Assembly: GCA_031551275.1 (NCBI GenBank)
Contig: JAVBNX010000007.1
Span: 248,001 to 312,000 of the forward strand
Origin: JAVBMJ01 sp031551275
Lineage (GTDB): Bacteria > Bacteroidota > Bacteroidia > Bacteroidales > Rikenellaceae
Direction of reading: 5' to 3'
DNA: 64,000 bases
In this document: in pieces, positions 1 to 7,878 of the stretch
Position numbering within the stretch: position 1 is the first letter of the stretch
Layout: each line of letters opens with the position of its first letter
The notes under the pieces: model-generated
The model's database searches: none
Told to the model about the DNA's origin: nothing
What the model saw: the letters and a program-made list of their open reading frames with translations, nothing else
Program-made: the position numbers and the translations under genes

Positions 1-704
1 TCGAAATATTTTTGGGGGACTTCCCAGGGGATGTGGGGACGGAAAATACCGCATGCCAAAAAGAACGGCTTGTCGTAACTCTCCTCGAGCCGCTCGCTTA
101 TCCAGCTCACGACCGCGTAATCCGAAGTCTTCTCGTCGGGCAGGTCGAGTTCCTTGGTAACGAAATATTGGATCGGCGGCTTGCCTTTCCATGCCTCATC
201 GTCGTAGCTGGCTCTGGGCCAGTCGGGAATGGGGTGTTCGGCCGAAGGGAAGTACCTGTCCCATGTCGAAGGGTCGGCATGGCTACCGGGCCACCATTGC
301 AACGCGTGGTATATCTTCCCGGAGGCCATGGAGGTGTAACCGTTGTTGCGAAACCACTCCTCCATGGTCGCGACCCCTTTGTATGCGGGTTTCGCCCTCC
401 AGACTGGCATCAGGTCCCATTCGTTCTCGATATAATCGGAGCGGTGGGGGCTCACACCGGTCATGGTGGCCGCGCGCGAGGGGCTGCTCGCCGGAGCCGC
501 GCAATTGGCCTTTGTGAAGGTGACGCCCATTTTGGCAAGGCGCTCCAAATTGGGTGTGAGCGCCTGGGGATGCCCTCCCAAAGGAGAGATGTAATCGTTC
601 AGGTCGTCGACGGCTATAAAAAGCACGTTCGGCCTCGGCTTCTCTGCAGCCGTTACGCCTAAGGCGCACAACAGCAGTCCTGATGTTAAAACAGTACGGT
701 TCAT
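1..704 (-). CDS. Sulfatase, serine-type, 3' end cut by window edge
   Basis: The first 234 residues are present; the C-terminus lies outside the window. A signal peptide covers about residues 1-20. The N-terminal sulfatase metal site is visible as VDDL (D33, D34). The sulfatase activation motif reads SSPSR at residues 73-77, so the residue converted to formylglycine would be Ser73; by family knowledge this needs an anaerobic radical-SAM sulfatase-maturating enzyme, not seen here. The sequence is closest in feel to iduronate-2-sulfatase-like S1 enzymes of gut Bacteroidota. It starts 13 bases after the stop of the arabinofuranosidase gene, so the two are probably one operon acting on a sulfated, arabinose-containing glycan in the periplasm. 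Substrate cannot be told from the sequence. Confidence 0.88.
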   Translation of the reverse strand, partial: MNRTVLTSGLLLCALGVTAAEKPRPNVLFIAVDDLNDYISPLGGHPQALTPNLERLAKMGVTFTKANCAAPASSPSRAATMTGVSPHRSDYIENEWDLMPVWRAKPAYKGVATMEEWFRNNGYTSMASGKIYHALQWWPGSHADPSTWDRYFPSAEHPIPDWPRASYDDEAWKGKPPIQYFVTKELDLPDEKTSDYAVVSWISERLEESYDKPFFLACGIFRPHIPWEVPQKYF

Positions 705-717
705 GGGGGATGGAAGG

Positions 718-2265
718 TTATTTTTTCAAGGTTAGCGTGACGATGGAGTGGGCGGGCAGGGTAAGCTTCAGATTGCCCTCTTTTATGGAGGCTCCCGTGA
801 GTTTTGCTGGTTTGATCTTGTCGGGTTGTTCGAATGAGTTGTAATCGCCCACCTCTTTGGAGTTGAGGATCGTGGCCTCGGCGATGCTTTTTGCCTTGAA
901 ACCGACCAGGCTGCAATTGATGGCCGCGTCTTTTTTCGGGTCGACATTGGCCAGCGATATGTATAAATTGCCGTCCAGGTCCACCGAAGCCGACGCACTG
1001 ACCTGTACCGACTCGTTTTCCCCGAAAATATAGTTGGGCGCCGCCACGCTGGTGGCAAGGGCGATTGAGCCCTGGTGCACCTTATACATATCGAATATGT
1101 GGTAGGTCGGGGTCAGGATCATCTTTTCGTCCTGGGTCAGGAACAGGGCCTGCAGGACGTTTACCAATTGGGCGATGTTGGCCATCTGCACCCGGTGGGC
1201 GTACTTGTGGAAGATGTTGAACGTAATGGCTGCGACCAGCGCGTCGCGCATGGTGTTCTGCTGGTACAAAAAGCGCGGATGCGTTCCGGGTTCGGCCGTG
1301 AACCACGTCCCCCACTCGTCCACGATCAGGGCGACCTGGTTCAGGGGGTCGACCGCATCCATAATGGCGGTATGCTTTCGGATCAGTTCATCCATGAACA
1401 TGGCCTGTTTGATCACCTGGGCGTAGTCGTCCTCGGTAAAACCCGTTGCCGGTCCCTTTTTGGCAAAACCGTTCGGGAAGGTGTAGTGGTGAAGCGAAAT
1501 CCCGTTCATCAGGCGCGTGGGCACCGATTCCATGACCACCTTCATCCAGTTGTAATTGGCCCTGTTGGGCCCGCAGGCTATCTTAAAGAGCGTATTGTCG
1601 CCATAATTCCGGCAATAGGTCTGGTAACGGCGGTAGAGTGAGGAGTAGTATTCGGGAGTCATGTTCCCCCCGCAACCCCAGTTTTCATTGCCAACTCCGA
1701 AATATTTCACTTTCCAGGGTTTGTCACGGCCGTTTTCCTTCCTCAGGTTGGCCATGGGGCTGTCGTTGTCGGAGGTCATGTATTCCACCCATTTGGACAT
1801 CTCCTCCACCGAACCGCTGCCGACATTGGCGCTGATGTAGGGCTCCGCCCCGAGCACTTCGCACATGTTGAGGAACTCATGCGTGCCGAAGGAGTTGTCC
1901 TCGACGACGCCTCCCCAATGCGTATTGATCATCTTCGGACGGCCCTCTACCGGGCCGATGCCGTCCATCCAATGGTATTCGTCTGCAAAACAGCCTCCCG
2001 GCCAACGTAAATTGGGAATTTTAATACGCTTCAGCGCTTCGATAATGTCGTTGCGCACGCCATCCGTATTGGGTATTTTCGAATCCTTCCCGACAAACAA
2101 TCCTCCGTAGATACAGCGCCCCAAATGTTCCGAAAAATGCCCGTAGACATTCGGGTTGATCTGGGCGATCTGATTGGTCGCATCGACCGTAACGTCCACC
2201 GGGTTTTGCGCCGGCAACAACATCGTAGACAGCAAAAACGGTAAGAGTAAAAACAATTTTCTCAT
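718..2265 (-). CDS. Alpha-L-arabinofuranosidase, GH51 family, secreted
   Basis: 515 residues from a Met followed by a clear signal peptide (MRKLFLLLPFLLSTMLLPAQ); a Met 21 codons further upstream gives a non-signal extension and was not chosen. It should remove terminal alpha-L-arabinofuranosyl residues from arabinan, arabinoxylan or similar glycans outside the cytoplasm. GH51/GH-A hallmarks are visible: GVGNENWGCGG with the acid/base Glu194, and LIVDEWGTWF with the nucleophile Glu317. A beta-sandwich C-terminal domain follows (roughly 380-515), ending in a hydrophobic strand typical of the family. It is the upstream gene of an apparent pair with the sulfatase. No SusC/SusD genes are in view, so a full polysaccharide utilisation locus is not shown. 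Confidence 0.92.
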   Translation of the reverse strand: MRKLFLLLPFLLSTMLLPAQNPVDVTVDATNQIAQINPNVYGHFSEHLGRCIYGGLFVGKDSKIPNTDGVRNDIIEALKRIKIPNLRWPGGCFADEYHWMDGIGPVEGRPKMINTHWGGVVEDNSFGTHEFLNMCEVLGAEPYISANVGSGSVEEMSKWVEYMTSDNDSPMANLRKENGRDKPWKVKYFGVGNENWGCGGNMTPEYYSSLYRRYQTYCRNYGDNTLFKIACGPNRANYNWMKVVMESVPTRLMNGISLHHYTFPNGFAKKGPATGFTEDDYAQVIKQAMFMDELIRKHTAIMDAVDPLNQVALIVDEWGTWFTAEPGTHPRFLYQQNTMRDALVAAITFNIFHKYAHRVQMANIAQLVNVLQALFLTQDEKMILTPTYHIFDMYKVHQGSIALATSVAAPNYIFGENESVQVSASASVDLDGNLYISLANVDPKKDAAINCSLVGFKAKSIAEATILNSKEVGDYNSFEQPDKIKPAKLTGASIKEGNLKLTLPAHSIVTLTLKK

Positions 2266-2757
2266 GCCTGACAAGTATTTAAGTGATTTAGTTCGGGTTA
2301 TGTTGGGGTAGGAAATCTGTGTTGCCAAATCGGGATATCCGTAAAAACGACATCCTCAACGATTTATTGCCGGTATGACCTGTCGGCAATCTCTTCAAAG
2401 TCGACCGGTCGGTAATTGCCCGGATCGACGCCAATAATCGTTAAAGGCAAATTTATGTCATAAACCGTGACGAAACCAGTATCGTATTTGCAGAGTATGA
2501 TACTATATTTGCCCAAAAGTTAAGTTTTGCAATAAAAACACCTGATGAATGTCTGTGATATTACAAATAAGGTATTGACGATCAATTAATTGGAGTGAGC
2601 GTATTTTTGTATGCTTTCTATTATCAGATAGTTAAATGTTTGAAAAGAAATTTTCAACCAACCTGACCGAAAATCAGAACAAGGCGATTTAAGGCATACG
2701 TACTTCATGCTTTACAACTATTTCGTATATTTGTTTTGGTGCCTATAACCATGAATC
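2266..2757. other. AT-rich intergenic region, 492 bp
   Basis: No convincing coding frame. It is clearly more AT-rich than its surroundings. It holds a possible reverse-strand -7 box (TAAATTTG at 2448-2455) that could serve the arabinofuranosidase through a long leader, a forward TATATTTG at 2504-2511 with no adjacent gene, a 6-bp inverted repeat AGTATC/GATACT at 2478-2483 and 2499-2504, and the -7 box of the small lipoprotein gene at its right end. A regulator site for the glycan operon could be here but nothing proves it. Confidence 0.4.
2726..2733 (+). promoter_or_regulatory. -7 box of the small lipoprotein gene
   Basis: TATATTTG matches the Bacteroidota -7 consensus TAnnTTTG and lies 24 bases before the ATG at 2758. 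No good -33 TTG is seen at the expected distance. Confidence 0.5.
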
Positions 2758-3033
2758 ATGAAAAAATCACATTTGTTAATCGGCATAGTATTGCTGTCAG
2801 TATTTGCAGGGTGTAAGCCTGAAAAATATGAACAAGCAAGGGCTTATGTTTATAAAACACAAGTATTCCCATTGCGTAATAGCTACTTTAGGATGGAAAT
2901 AAGTTATAGGTTTGAATATAATGGAGATAGTGTGTATGGAGTGTATTCAACCCACAGGCTGCCTGTAGCTCAGCAAGGCGATAGTTTGACCGTTGAATTT
3001 CCCAGGGGCAAGCCGGCAAAAATAAGGTCATAA
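2758..3033 (+). CDS. Small hypothetical lipoprotein
   Basis: 91 residues. The N-terminus MKKSHLLIGIVLLSVFAGC is a lipoprotein signal with lipobox FAGC, so the mature protein of about 73 residues should be lipidated at Cys19 and attached to the inner or outer membrane. The rest is charged and aromatic, with no motif I recognise. It is AT-rich compared with neighbouring genes, which fits acquired or fast-evolving accessory DNA. It stands alone, between the arabinofuranosidase and tRNA-Val, with its own -7 box. Function unknown. Confidence 0.7.
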   Translation: MKKSHLLIGIVLLSVFAGCKPEKYEQARAYVYKTQVFPLRNSYFRMEISYRFEYNGDSVYGVYSTHRLPVAQQGDSLTVEFPRGKPAKIRS

Positions 3034-3117
3034 TGTATTAGCTGAATTATGCAATTTCTATGCAAACGGGCAAAAATAAAAGCGACCTACATTTCTGTAA
3101 GTCGCTCTTTCCCAGTG

Positions 3118-3192
3118 TGGGAGTTGAGGGATTCGAACCCCCGACCCTCTGCTTGTAAGGCAGATGCTCTGAACCGGCTGAGCTAAACTCCC
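3118..3192 (-). tRNA. tRNA-Val (anticodon TAC)
   Basis: 75 nt. The acceptor stem GGGAGTT/AACTCCC pairs perfectly, the D-arm has AGCTCAG, the anticodon loop is CTTACAA within the stem TCTGC/GCAGA, giving anticodon TAC, and the T-arm contains GGTTCGAAT. The discriminator is A; CCA is not encoded. Confidence 0.95.
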
Positions 3193-3206
3193 CTTTTTTG
3201 AGAGTG

Positions 3207-3237
3207 CAAAGATAGGGGAAAATATCTTACCGCCAAA
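3207..3237 (-). promoter_or_regulatory. Promoter of tRNA-Val
   Basis: On the reverse strand, TTTG (3234-3237) and TATCTTTG (3207-3214) are separated by 19 bases, a full match to the Bacteroidota housekeeping promoter. It lies between the aspS stop and the tRNA, so the tRNA need not depend on aspS transcription. Confidence 0.8.
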
Positions 3238-3248
3238 TTTTCGGCGAA

Positions 3249-5000
3249 TTATTCTGCGGTGGTTTGCAAAAAGAGTTCGTCGAGTTGGGCGGCGGAGATC
3301 GTGTCGGGGGCGTCGATCATCATGTCGCGGCCGGAGTTGTTTTTCGGGAAGGCGATGTAGTCGCGGATCGAGTCGGCGCCGCCCAGAAGCGAGCAGAAAC
3401 GGTCGAAGCCGAAGGCGATGCCGCCGTGGGGAGGGGCGCCGTACTTGAAGGCGTTCATCAGAAAGCCGAACTGCTTTTGGGCCTCCCCGGGGGTAAAGCC
3501 CAGCAGGTCGAACATTCGCGCCTGCACGCCCGAGTCGTGGATACGGATCGAGCCGCCGCCGATCTCCCAGCCGTTGCAGACGAAGTCGTAGGCGTTGGCG
3601 CGGACTTGCCCGGGGGCGCTGTCCAAAAGGTGCATATCCTCGGGCTTGGGCGAGGTAAAGGGGTGGTGCATGGCGAAGAAACGGCCGCTCTCTTCGTCCC
3701 ACTCCAGCAGGGGGAAATCGACGACCCACAACGGGGCGAAGGTGCCTTTTTTCCTTAAGTCCAGGCGGTTGCCCATTTCGAGGCGCAGTTCGTTCAAGGC
3801 CGAGAGGGTTTTCGCCCTGTCGCCTGCCAGGATCAGGATCAGGTCGCCTTTTCCGGCCTTCACGGCTGCGGCCAGGGCGGACAGATCCTCGGGGGTGTAG
3901 AATTTATCGACGCTCGATTTGACGCTGCCGTCCTCTTCCACGCGGGCGTAGACCAGGCCTTTGGCGCCGATCTGGGGGCGTTTGACGAAGTCGGTCAGCT
4001 CGTCGAGTTGCTTGCGGGTGTAGCTTGCGCAGCCCGGGGCGACGATCGCGCCCACGTATTCGGCCTGGTCGAAGACCGGGAAGTTGCGTCCGCGGACCTC
4101 GGCGCTCAACTCCGAAAAAGTCATCCCGAAGCGGATGTCGGGCTTGTCGGAGCCGTAGAGGCGCATGGCCTCGGAGTAGGGCATACGGGGGAAATCGCCT
4201 TCGAATTCGATGCCCAACGTCTCTTTGAAGAGGGATTTGGCCATCTTTTCAAAGGTGGCGAGGATGTCGCTCTGCTCCACGAAGGCCATCTCGCAGTCGA
4301 TCTGCGTGAACTCGGGCTGGCGGTCGGCGCGCAGGTCCTCGTCTCGGAAGCACCGCACGATCTGGAAGTATTTGTCGTAGCCCGCCACCATGAGCAACTG
4401 CTTGAAGGTCTGGGGCGACTGGGGCAGGGCGTAGAATTGGCCGGGGTTCATCCGCGAGGGGACCACGAAGTCGCGCGCGCCCTCGGGCGTGGATTTGATA
4501 AGGTACGGAGTCTCGATCTCCAAAAAACCCTCCGCGTCCAGCGTGCGGCGCACGCTCTGGGCCATCTTATGGCGCAGGATCATGGCGTTTTGCAGGGGTT
4601 GGCGGCGCAGGTCGAGGTAGCGGTAGTGCATGCGCAGTTCGTCGCCGCCGTCGCTCTTGTCCTCGATGGTAAAGGGCGGGGTGTCGGCGGCGTTGAGTAC
4701 CTTCAAATCGCTGAGCACGACCTCGATGTCGCCCGTGGGCATCTTGGGGTTCTTCGACGAGCGTTCGACCACCTTGCCGGTGGCCTGCAACACGAATTCG
4801 CGGCCCACCTCGCCTGCCGTTTGCCTAACCTGCGGGGCGCAGGAGTCGTCCACGACCAGTTGGGTGATGCCGTAGCGGTCTCGAAGGTCGATAAAGGTCA
4901 TGGCGCCGAGGTTCCTTACTTTCTGGACCCAACCCGCCAGCGTGACGGTCGATGAAATGTCGGATGCGCGAAGCTCTCCGCAAGTATGCGTTCTGTACAT
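3249..5000 (-). CDS. aspS: Aspartyl-tRNA synthetase
   Basis: 583 residues, the normal length of a bacterial-type enzyme with the GAD insertion domain. It charges tRNA-Asp with aspartate in the cytoplasm. The N-terminal OB-fold anticodon-binding domain spans about 1-130. Class II motif 2 is seen as RCFRDEDLRADRQPEFTQID, and motif 3 as GGIAFGFDRFCSLLGG near the C-terminus. The start MYRTHTCGEL is the usual family N-terminus. The promoter is supplied by repeat copy A: TACCTTTG at 5026-5033 lies 25 bases upstream of the start. Confidence 0.98.
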   Translation of the reverse strand: MYRTHTCGELRASDISSTVTLAGWVQKVRNLGAMTFIDLRDRYGITQLVVDDSCAPQVRQTAGEVGREFVLQATGKVVERSSKNPKMPTGDIEVVLSDLKVLNAADTPPFTIEDKSDGGDELRMHYRYLDLRRQPLQNAMILRHKMAQSVRRTLDAEGFLEIETPYLIKSTPEGARDFVVPSRMNPGQFYALPQSPQTFKQLLMVAGYDKYFQIVRCFRDEDLRADRQPEFTQIDCEMAFVEQSDILATFEKMAKSLFKETLGIEFEGDFPRMPYSEAMRLYGSDKPDIRFGMTFSELSAEVRGRNFPVFDQAEYVGAIVAPGCASYTRKQLDELTDFVKRPQIGAKGLVYARVEEDGSVKSSVDKFYTPEDLSALAAAVKAGKGDLILILAGDRAKTLSALNELRLEMGNRLDLRKKGTFAPLWVVDFPLLEWDEESGRFFAMHHPFTSPKPEDMHLLDSAPGQVRANAYDFVCNGWEIGGGSIRIHDSGVQARMFDLLGFTPGEAQKQFGFLMNAFKYGAPPHGGIAFGFDRFCSLLGGADSIRDYIAFPKNNSGRDMMIDAPDTISAAQLDELFLQTTAE

Positions 5001-5025
5001 AAAATTATTGCTAATTTTGGAGCTT

Positions 5026-5110
5026 CAAAGGTAAGAAAACCGAGAGCAATTATCAAGCTTGCTTGAAAAATTGCCGAGGTGCCAAACTTTCGCGGAACGC
5101 AAAGTACGAT
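5026..5110. repeat. Palindromic promoter repeat, copy A
   Basis: One of three related elements (others at 23542-23627 and 34846-34924). Order on the plus strand: CAAAGGTA, CCGAGAGCAAT, palindromic core TCAAGCTTGCTTGA, ATTGCCGAGG, a CTTTCGCGG segment, then GCAAAGTACGATTTTT. On the reverse strand the core gives TTG (5054-5056) and the edge gives TACCTTTG (5026-5033), 20 bases apart, forming the aspS promoter. The other end runs into the tadA start region. This copy is the most diverged of the three on its tadA side. Confidence 0.8.
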
Positions 5111-5114
5111 TTTT

Positions 5115-5561
5115 ATGGAAGATAGATCGAAACGCGACGATTTTTTTATGGGCCATGCAATTCACGAGGCACAAAATGCGTCTTTAAAGGGAGAGGTTCC
5201 GATAGGTGCGGTGGTGGTGTGTGGGGAGAGTATTGTGGGGCGTGGATACAACATGACCGAAACCCTGGCCGACGCCACGGCCCACGCGGAGATGCAGGCA
5301 ATTACCGCCGCCGCCGGAACCTTGGGCGGGAAGTATTTGAGGGAGTGTACGTTGTACGTCACGGTCGAACCCTGCGCCATGTGCGCCGCCGCCTGCGCCT
5401 GGAGCCAGGTGGGACGGGTGGTCTGGGGGGCGGACGATCCCAAGAAGGGGTACAGGGTTTACAGCGAGAGGATTATGCACCCTAAAACGGTGGTGGATAG
5501 CGGGGTGAGACAAGCGGAATGCGCGGAGTTGATGACCGGATTTTTCAAAAAATTAAGATGA
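5115..5561 (+). CDS. tadA: tRNA-adenosine(34) deaminase TadA
   Basis: 148 residues from MEDRSKRDDF; an upstream Met at 5079 would lie inside the repeat and was not used. TadA converts A34 to inosine in tRNA-Arg(ACG). The cytidine/deoxycytidylate deaminase zinc site is complete: HAE at residues 57-59 (His57 ligand, Glu59 proton shuttle) and PCAMC at 86-90 (Cys87, Cys90). Length is normal. The gene is divergent from aspS and separated by repeat copy A, from whose end (CAAAGTACGATTTTT) the start codon is only a few bases away. Confidence 0.95.
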   Translation: MEDRSKRDDFFMGHAIHEAQNASLKGEVPIGAVVVCGESIVGRGYNMTETLADATAHAEMQAITAAAGTLGGKYLRECTLYVTVEPCAMCAAACAWSQVGRVVWGADDPKKGYRVYSERIMHPKTVVDSGVRQAECAELMTGFFKKLR

Positions 5562-5565
5562 GGTG

Positions 5566-5596
5566 TTGGATGTAGAGAAATAAAATGGTATTTTTG
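5566..5596 (+). promoter_or_regulatory. Promoter of the TPR protein gene
   Basis: TTG (5566-5568), 20 bases, TATTTTTG (5589-5596). It starts just after the tadA stop, so the TPR gene is separately transcribed, with a leader of about 45 bases. Confidence 0.75.
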
Positions 5597-5647
5597 CTTT
5601 CGTGTGTTTTTTGAAAGTGAAAATACAAAATAATAAATAAACTGACT

Positions 5648-6610
5648 ATGAAGATGTTAAAAGTAATTCTCAGCGCCGCCGCCCTGATGCTGGCGGCGGG
5701 TGTTTCCGCTCAAACCGTGGAGGACGTGGACACCAAATACAACGAGTGCGTCGAGCTGTACTCCGCCAAGAAGTACGCCGAGGTAATCCCGCAGTTGGAG
5801 CAACTCGTGCAGATGGCCCAGACAGTGGGCCCCGAGGCCGCCGAGACGATGCAGAACGCGCAGCGTATGCTTATGGCCGCCAACTTCGTGGCCGGTGGTA
5901 CGGCTGTCAATGCCAAGGACTATGAAAATGGTCTGAAGTACCTCAATGAAACGGCCGAGATCGCCGAACTGGTGGGCGATATCGGTATGCTGACCCGCGC
6001 ACAGGGCCTGATCTCGAAGATTTACAGCGCACAGGCCGCCGACGCCTTCAACTCGGGCGACTATCCGGTCGCTGCCGGGATCTACCAGAAGGGCTACGAC
6101 GCCAACCCGAAGGACACCCAGTTGGGCCTCAACCTCGCGCTGACCTATTGCAAGATGGGCCAGAAGGAGCAGGGCTACGGGATCTACCAGGCGATCATCG
6201 CGTTGGGCGACACCCACAGCAAATTCAAACCCGACGCTGAAGAGGCCAAGAAGCAACTGACCGGCTTTATGCTCGAGGACGCTTCCGCCTTTGCCAAGGA
6301 GAACAGGGGCGCTGAAGCGCTCGCCCAAACGGGAGCTATTATGCAAATCGATCCGGCCAATGATGTCGCGGCGTTGCTGAGCCTGCAAACGGCCAACAAC
6401 ATGAAGGACTACAAGGCTATAATCGGTTTTGGCGAAGGATACGCCGAGATGCAGCCCACTCCCGAAACGAAATCGGAAGCCTATTTCTATCTCGGGATGG
6501 CTTACCAAAACCAGGAAAACAAGGCCAAAGCCATCGAGCTTTACAAAAAAGTGGTTGCCGGTTCGAACGTGGCAACCGCCAAGGCGCAGATCGCCGCGTT
6601 GAGCAAATAA
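5648..6610 (+). CDS. Secreted tetratricopeptide-repeat protein
   Basis: 320 residues with a signal peptide (MKMLKVILSAAALMLAAGVSAQ). The mature part is helical and alanine-rich, with TPR-like units; clear ones are around residues 135-175 (AGIYQKGYDANPKDTQLGLN) and 275-310 (AYFYLGMAYQNQENKAKAIE). Such periplasmic TPR proteins act as protein-protein scaffolds; no enzyme motif is present. It has its own promoter and a strong terminator immediately after it, so it is monocistronic. Specific role unknown. Confidence 0.85.
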   Translation: MKMLKVILSAAALMLAAGVSAQTVEDVDTKYNECVELYSAKKYAEVIPQLEQLVQMAQTVGPEAAETMQNAQRMLMAANFVAGGTAVNAKDYENGLKYLNETAEIAELVGDIGMLTRAQGLISKIYSAQAADAFNSGDYPVAAGIYQKGYDANPKDTQLGLNLALTYCKMGQKEQGYGIYQAIIALGDTHSKFKPDAEEAKKQLTGFMLEDASAFAKENRGAEALAQTGAIMQIDPANDVAALLSLQTANNMKDYKAIIGFGEGYAEMQPTPETKSEAYFYLGMAYQNQENKAKAIELYKKVVAGSNVATAKAQIAALSK

Positions 6611-6628
6611 TCTGAAAAAATAAAATAG

Positions 6629-6660
6629 AACGGGTTGCCCTCGCAGCCCGTTTTTTGTTT
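6629..6660 (+). terminator. Intrinsic terminator after the TPR gene
   Basis: Hairpin AACGGGTTGC/GCAGCCCGTT with a CCTC loop followed by TTTTTT, just before hydF. Confidence 0.85.
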
Positions 6661-6662
6661 CT

Positions 6663-7715
6663 ATGCAAAGGCTATACATCGGCATATACGGGGTTTGCAA
6701 CTCCGGCAAGAGCACGCTGTTCAATATGCTTGCGGACAGCCCTTTGGCCATCGTTTCGCCGCAGGCCGGGACCACGACCGACATCGTGCGCAAGGCCGTC
6801 GAGATCCCCGGGCTGGGTCCTGTCGTGCTGCTGGACACGGCCGGGGTGGACGACACGTCGGAGCTGGGGCGCGAGCGGGTGGCGCGGACTTTGGCGTCGA
6901 TCCCCGAGGTAGATATGGCCTTTATCGTCTTTGAGAAGTGGGGCGAAGAGGAGGGGAAACTGGCGGCGCGGTTCGAGGAGCTGGGCACGCCCTGCATAAA
7001 AATCGACCGGCAATTCTTCTTCGACCGCGATATTCTGCTGCGCGGCATAGCAAGCAAGCTCTCCCGGGACGCTTTCCGCACCCCGGGGATGTTCCAAGGG
7101 CTGGTCGAAAAGGGCGACCGGGTGGTTCTGGTATGCCCTATCGACTCCGGGGCCCCGGCGGGGCGGCTGATCCTGCCCCAGGTGCAGGCCCTGCGGGAGT
7201 TGTTGGACCTGGGGGCGGTGGCGGTCGTGGTCCAGCCGCAGGAGTTGGACCGGGCGCTTGTTCCCGCGCCCCGGCTGGTCGTTGTCGACAGCCAGGTGCT
7301 CCGGGAGGTCCGCCAACAAACCCCGCCCCACATCGAGGTTACCTCGTTCAGCATCCTGCTGGCGGCGGCCAAGGGCGACCGGGCGGAGTATGAGCGGGGA
7401 TTGGAGGCGGTGGACAGGCTCAAGGACGGCGACCGCATCCTGATCGCGGAAAATTGCGCCCACCGGGCCTCATGCGAGGATATCGGGCGGGTAAAGATCC
7501 CCGCCTGGATCGAAGAGTATACGAATCACCATTTGCAATTCGATTTCTGCTCCGGCAACAGCCCGTTGCCCGAGGAGCTCTCCGCCTATGCGCTTATCGT
7601 CCAGTGCGGGGGCTGCATGGTCAACCGCAAAACGATCCTCGCGCGCATCGCCGCGGCCCGCCGGGCCGGGGTTCCCGTCACAAATTACGGGATGCTGATT
7701 AATAAGGTGCGCTAA
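6663..7715 (+). CDS. hydF: [FeFe]-hydrogenase H-cluster maturation GTPase HydF
   Basis: 350 residues, shorter than the roughly 400 usual for HydF. HydF is the scaffold and carrier that receives the diiron subcluster from HydE/HydG and delivers it to apo-hydrogenase. The GTPase domain shows the P-loop GVCNSGKST (10-18), GTTTD (36-40) and DTAGVDD (58-64). The C-terminal cluster site has CAH at 265-267 and CGGC at 315-318, with the family spacing of 46 residues, but the His normally before the CGGC is Gln314. The three cysteines that bind the [4Fe-4S] cluster are all present. hydE, hydG and the hydrogenase are not in the window. It follows a terminator and has no obvious promoter of its own. Confidence 0.9.
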   Translation: MQRLYIGIYGVCNSGKSTLFNMLADSPLAIVSPQAGTTTDIVRKAVEIPGLGPVVLLDTAGVDDTSELGRERVARTLASIPEVDMAFIVFEKWGEEEGKLAARFEELGTPCIKIDRQFFFDRDILLRGIASKLSRDAFRTPGMFQGLVEKGDRVVLVCPIDSGAPAGRLILPQVQALRELLDLGAVAVVVQPQELDRALVPAPRLVVVDSQVLREVRQQTPPHIEVTSFSILLAAAKGDRAEYERGLEAVDRLKDGDRILIAENCAHRASCEDIGRVKIPAWIEEYTNHHLQFDFCSGNSPLPEELSAYALIVQCGGCMVNRKTILARIAAARRAGVPVTNYGMLINKVR

Positions 7716-7738
7716 GCGGTTGTTTTTCGCCGCGGGAT

Positions 7739-7769
7739 TTTGCAGGCGCACAAAAAAACCATACCTTTG
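7739..7769 (+). promoter_or_regulatory. Promoter of tRNA-Leu (and possibly tig)
   Basis: TTTG (7739-7742), 19 bases, TACCTTTG (7762-7769); the tRNA begins 8 bases later. No terminator is seen between the tRNA and tig, so read-through into tig-clpP-clpX is likely. Confidence 0.8.
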
Positions 7770-7777
7770 CACTCCTT

Positions 7778-7859
7778 GCGGATATGGCGTAATTGGTAGC
7801 CGCGTCAGACTTAGGATCTGGTGTCGAAAGACGTGGGGGTTCGAGTCCCTTTATCCGCA
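7778..7859 (+). tRNA. tRNA-Leu (anticodon TAG)
   Basis: 82 nt, class II, with a short extra arm (GTGTCGAAAGACGTG). Acceptor stem GCGGATA/TATCCGC is perfect, the anticodon loop CTTAGGA lies in stem CAGA/TCTG, and the T-loop is TTCGAGT. Discriminator A; CCA not encoded. Confidence 0.95.
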
Positions 7860-7878
7860 CGAATTAAACTACTTACAA

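Noticed and set aside
2478..2504. AGTATC/GATACT inverted repeat as an operator
   Set aside because: Only six bases per arm in AT-rich DNA and far from both start codons; too weak to call.
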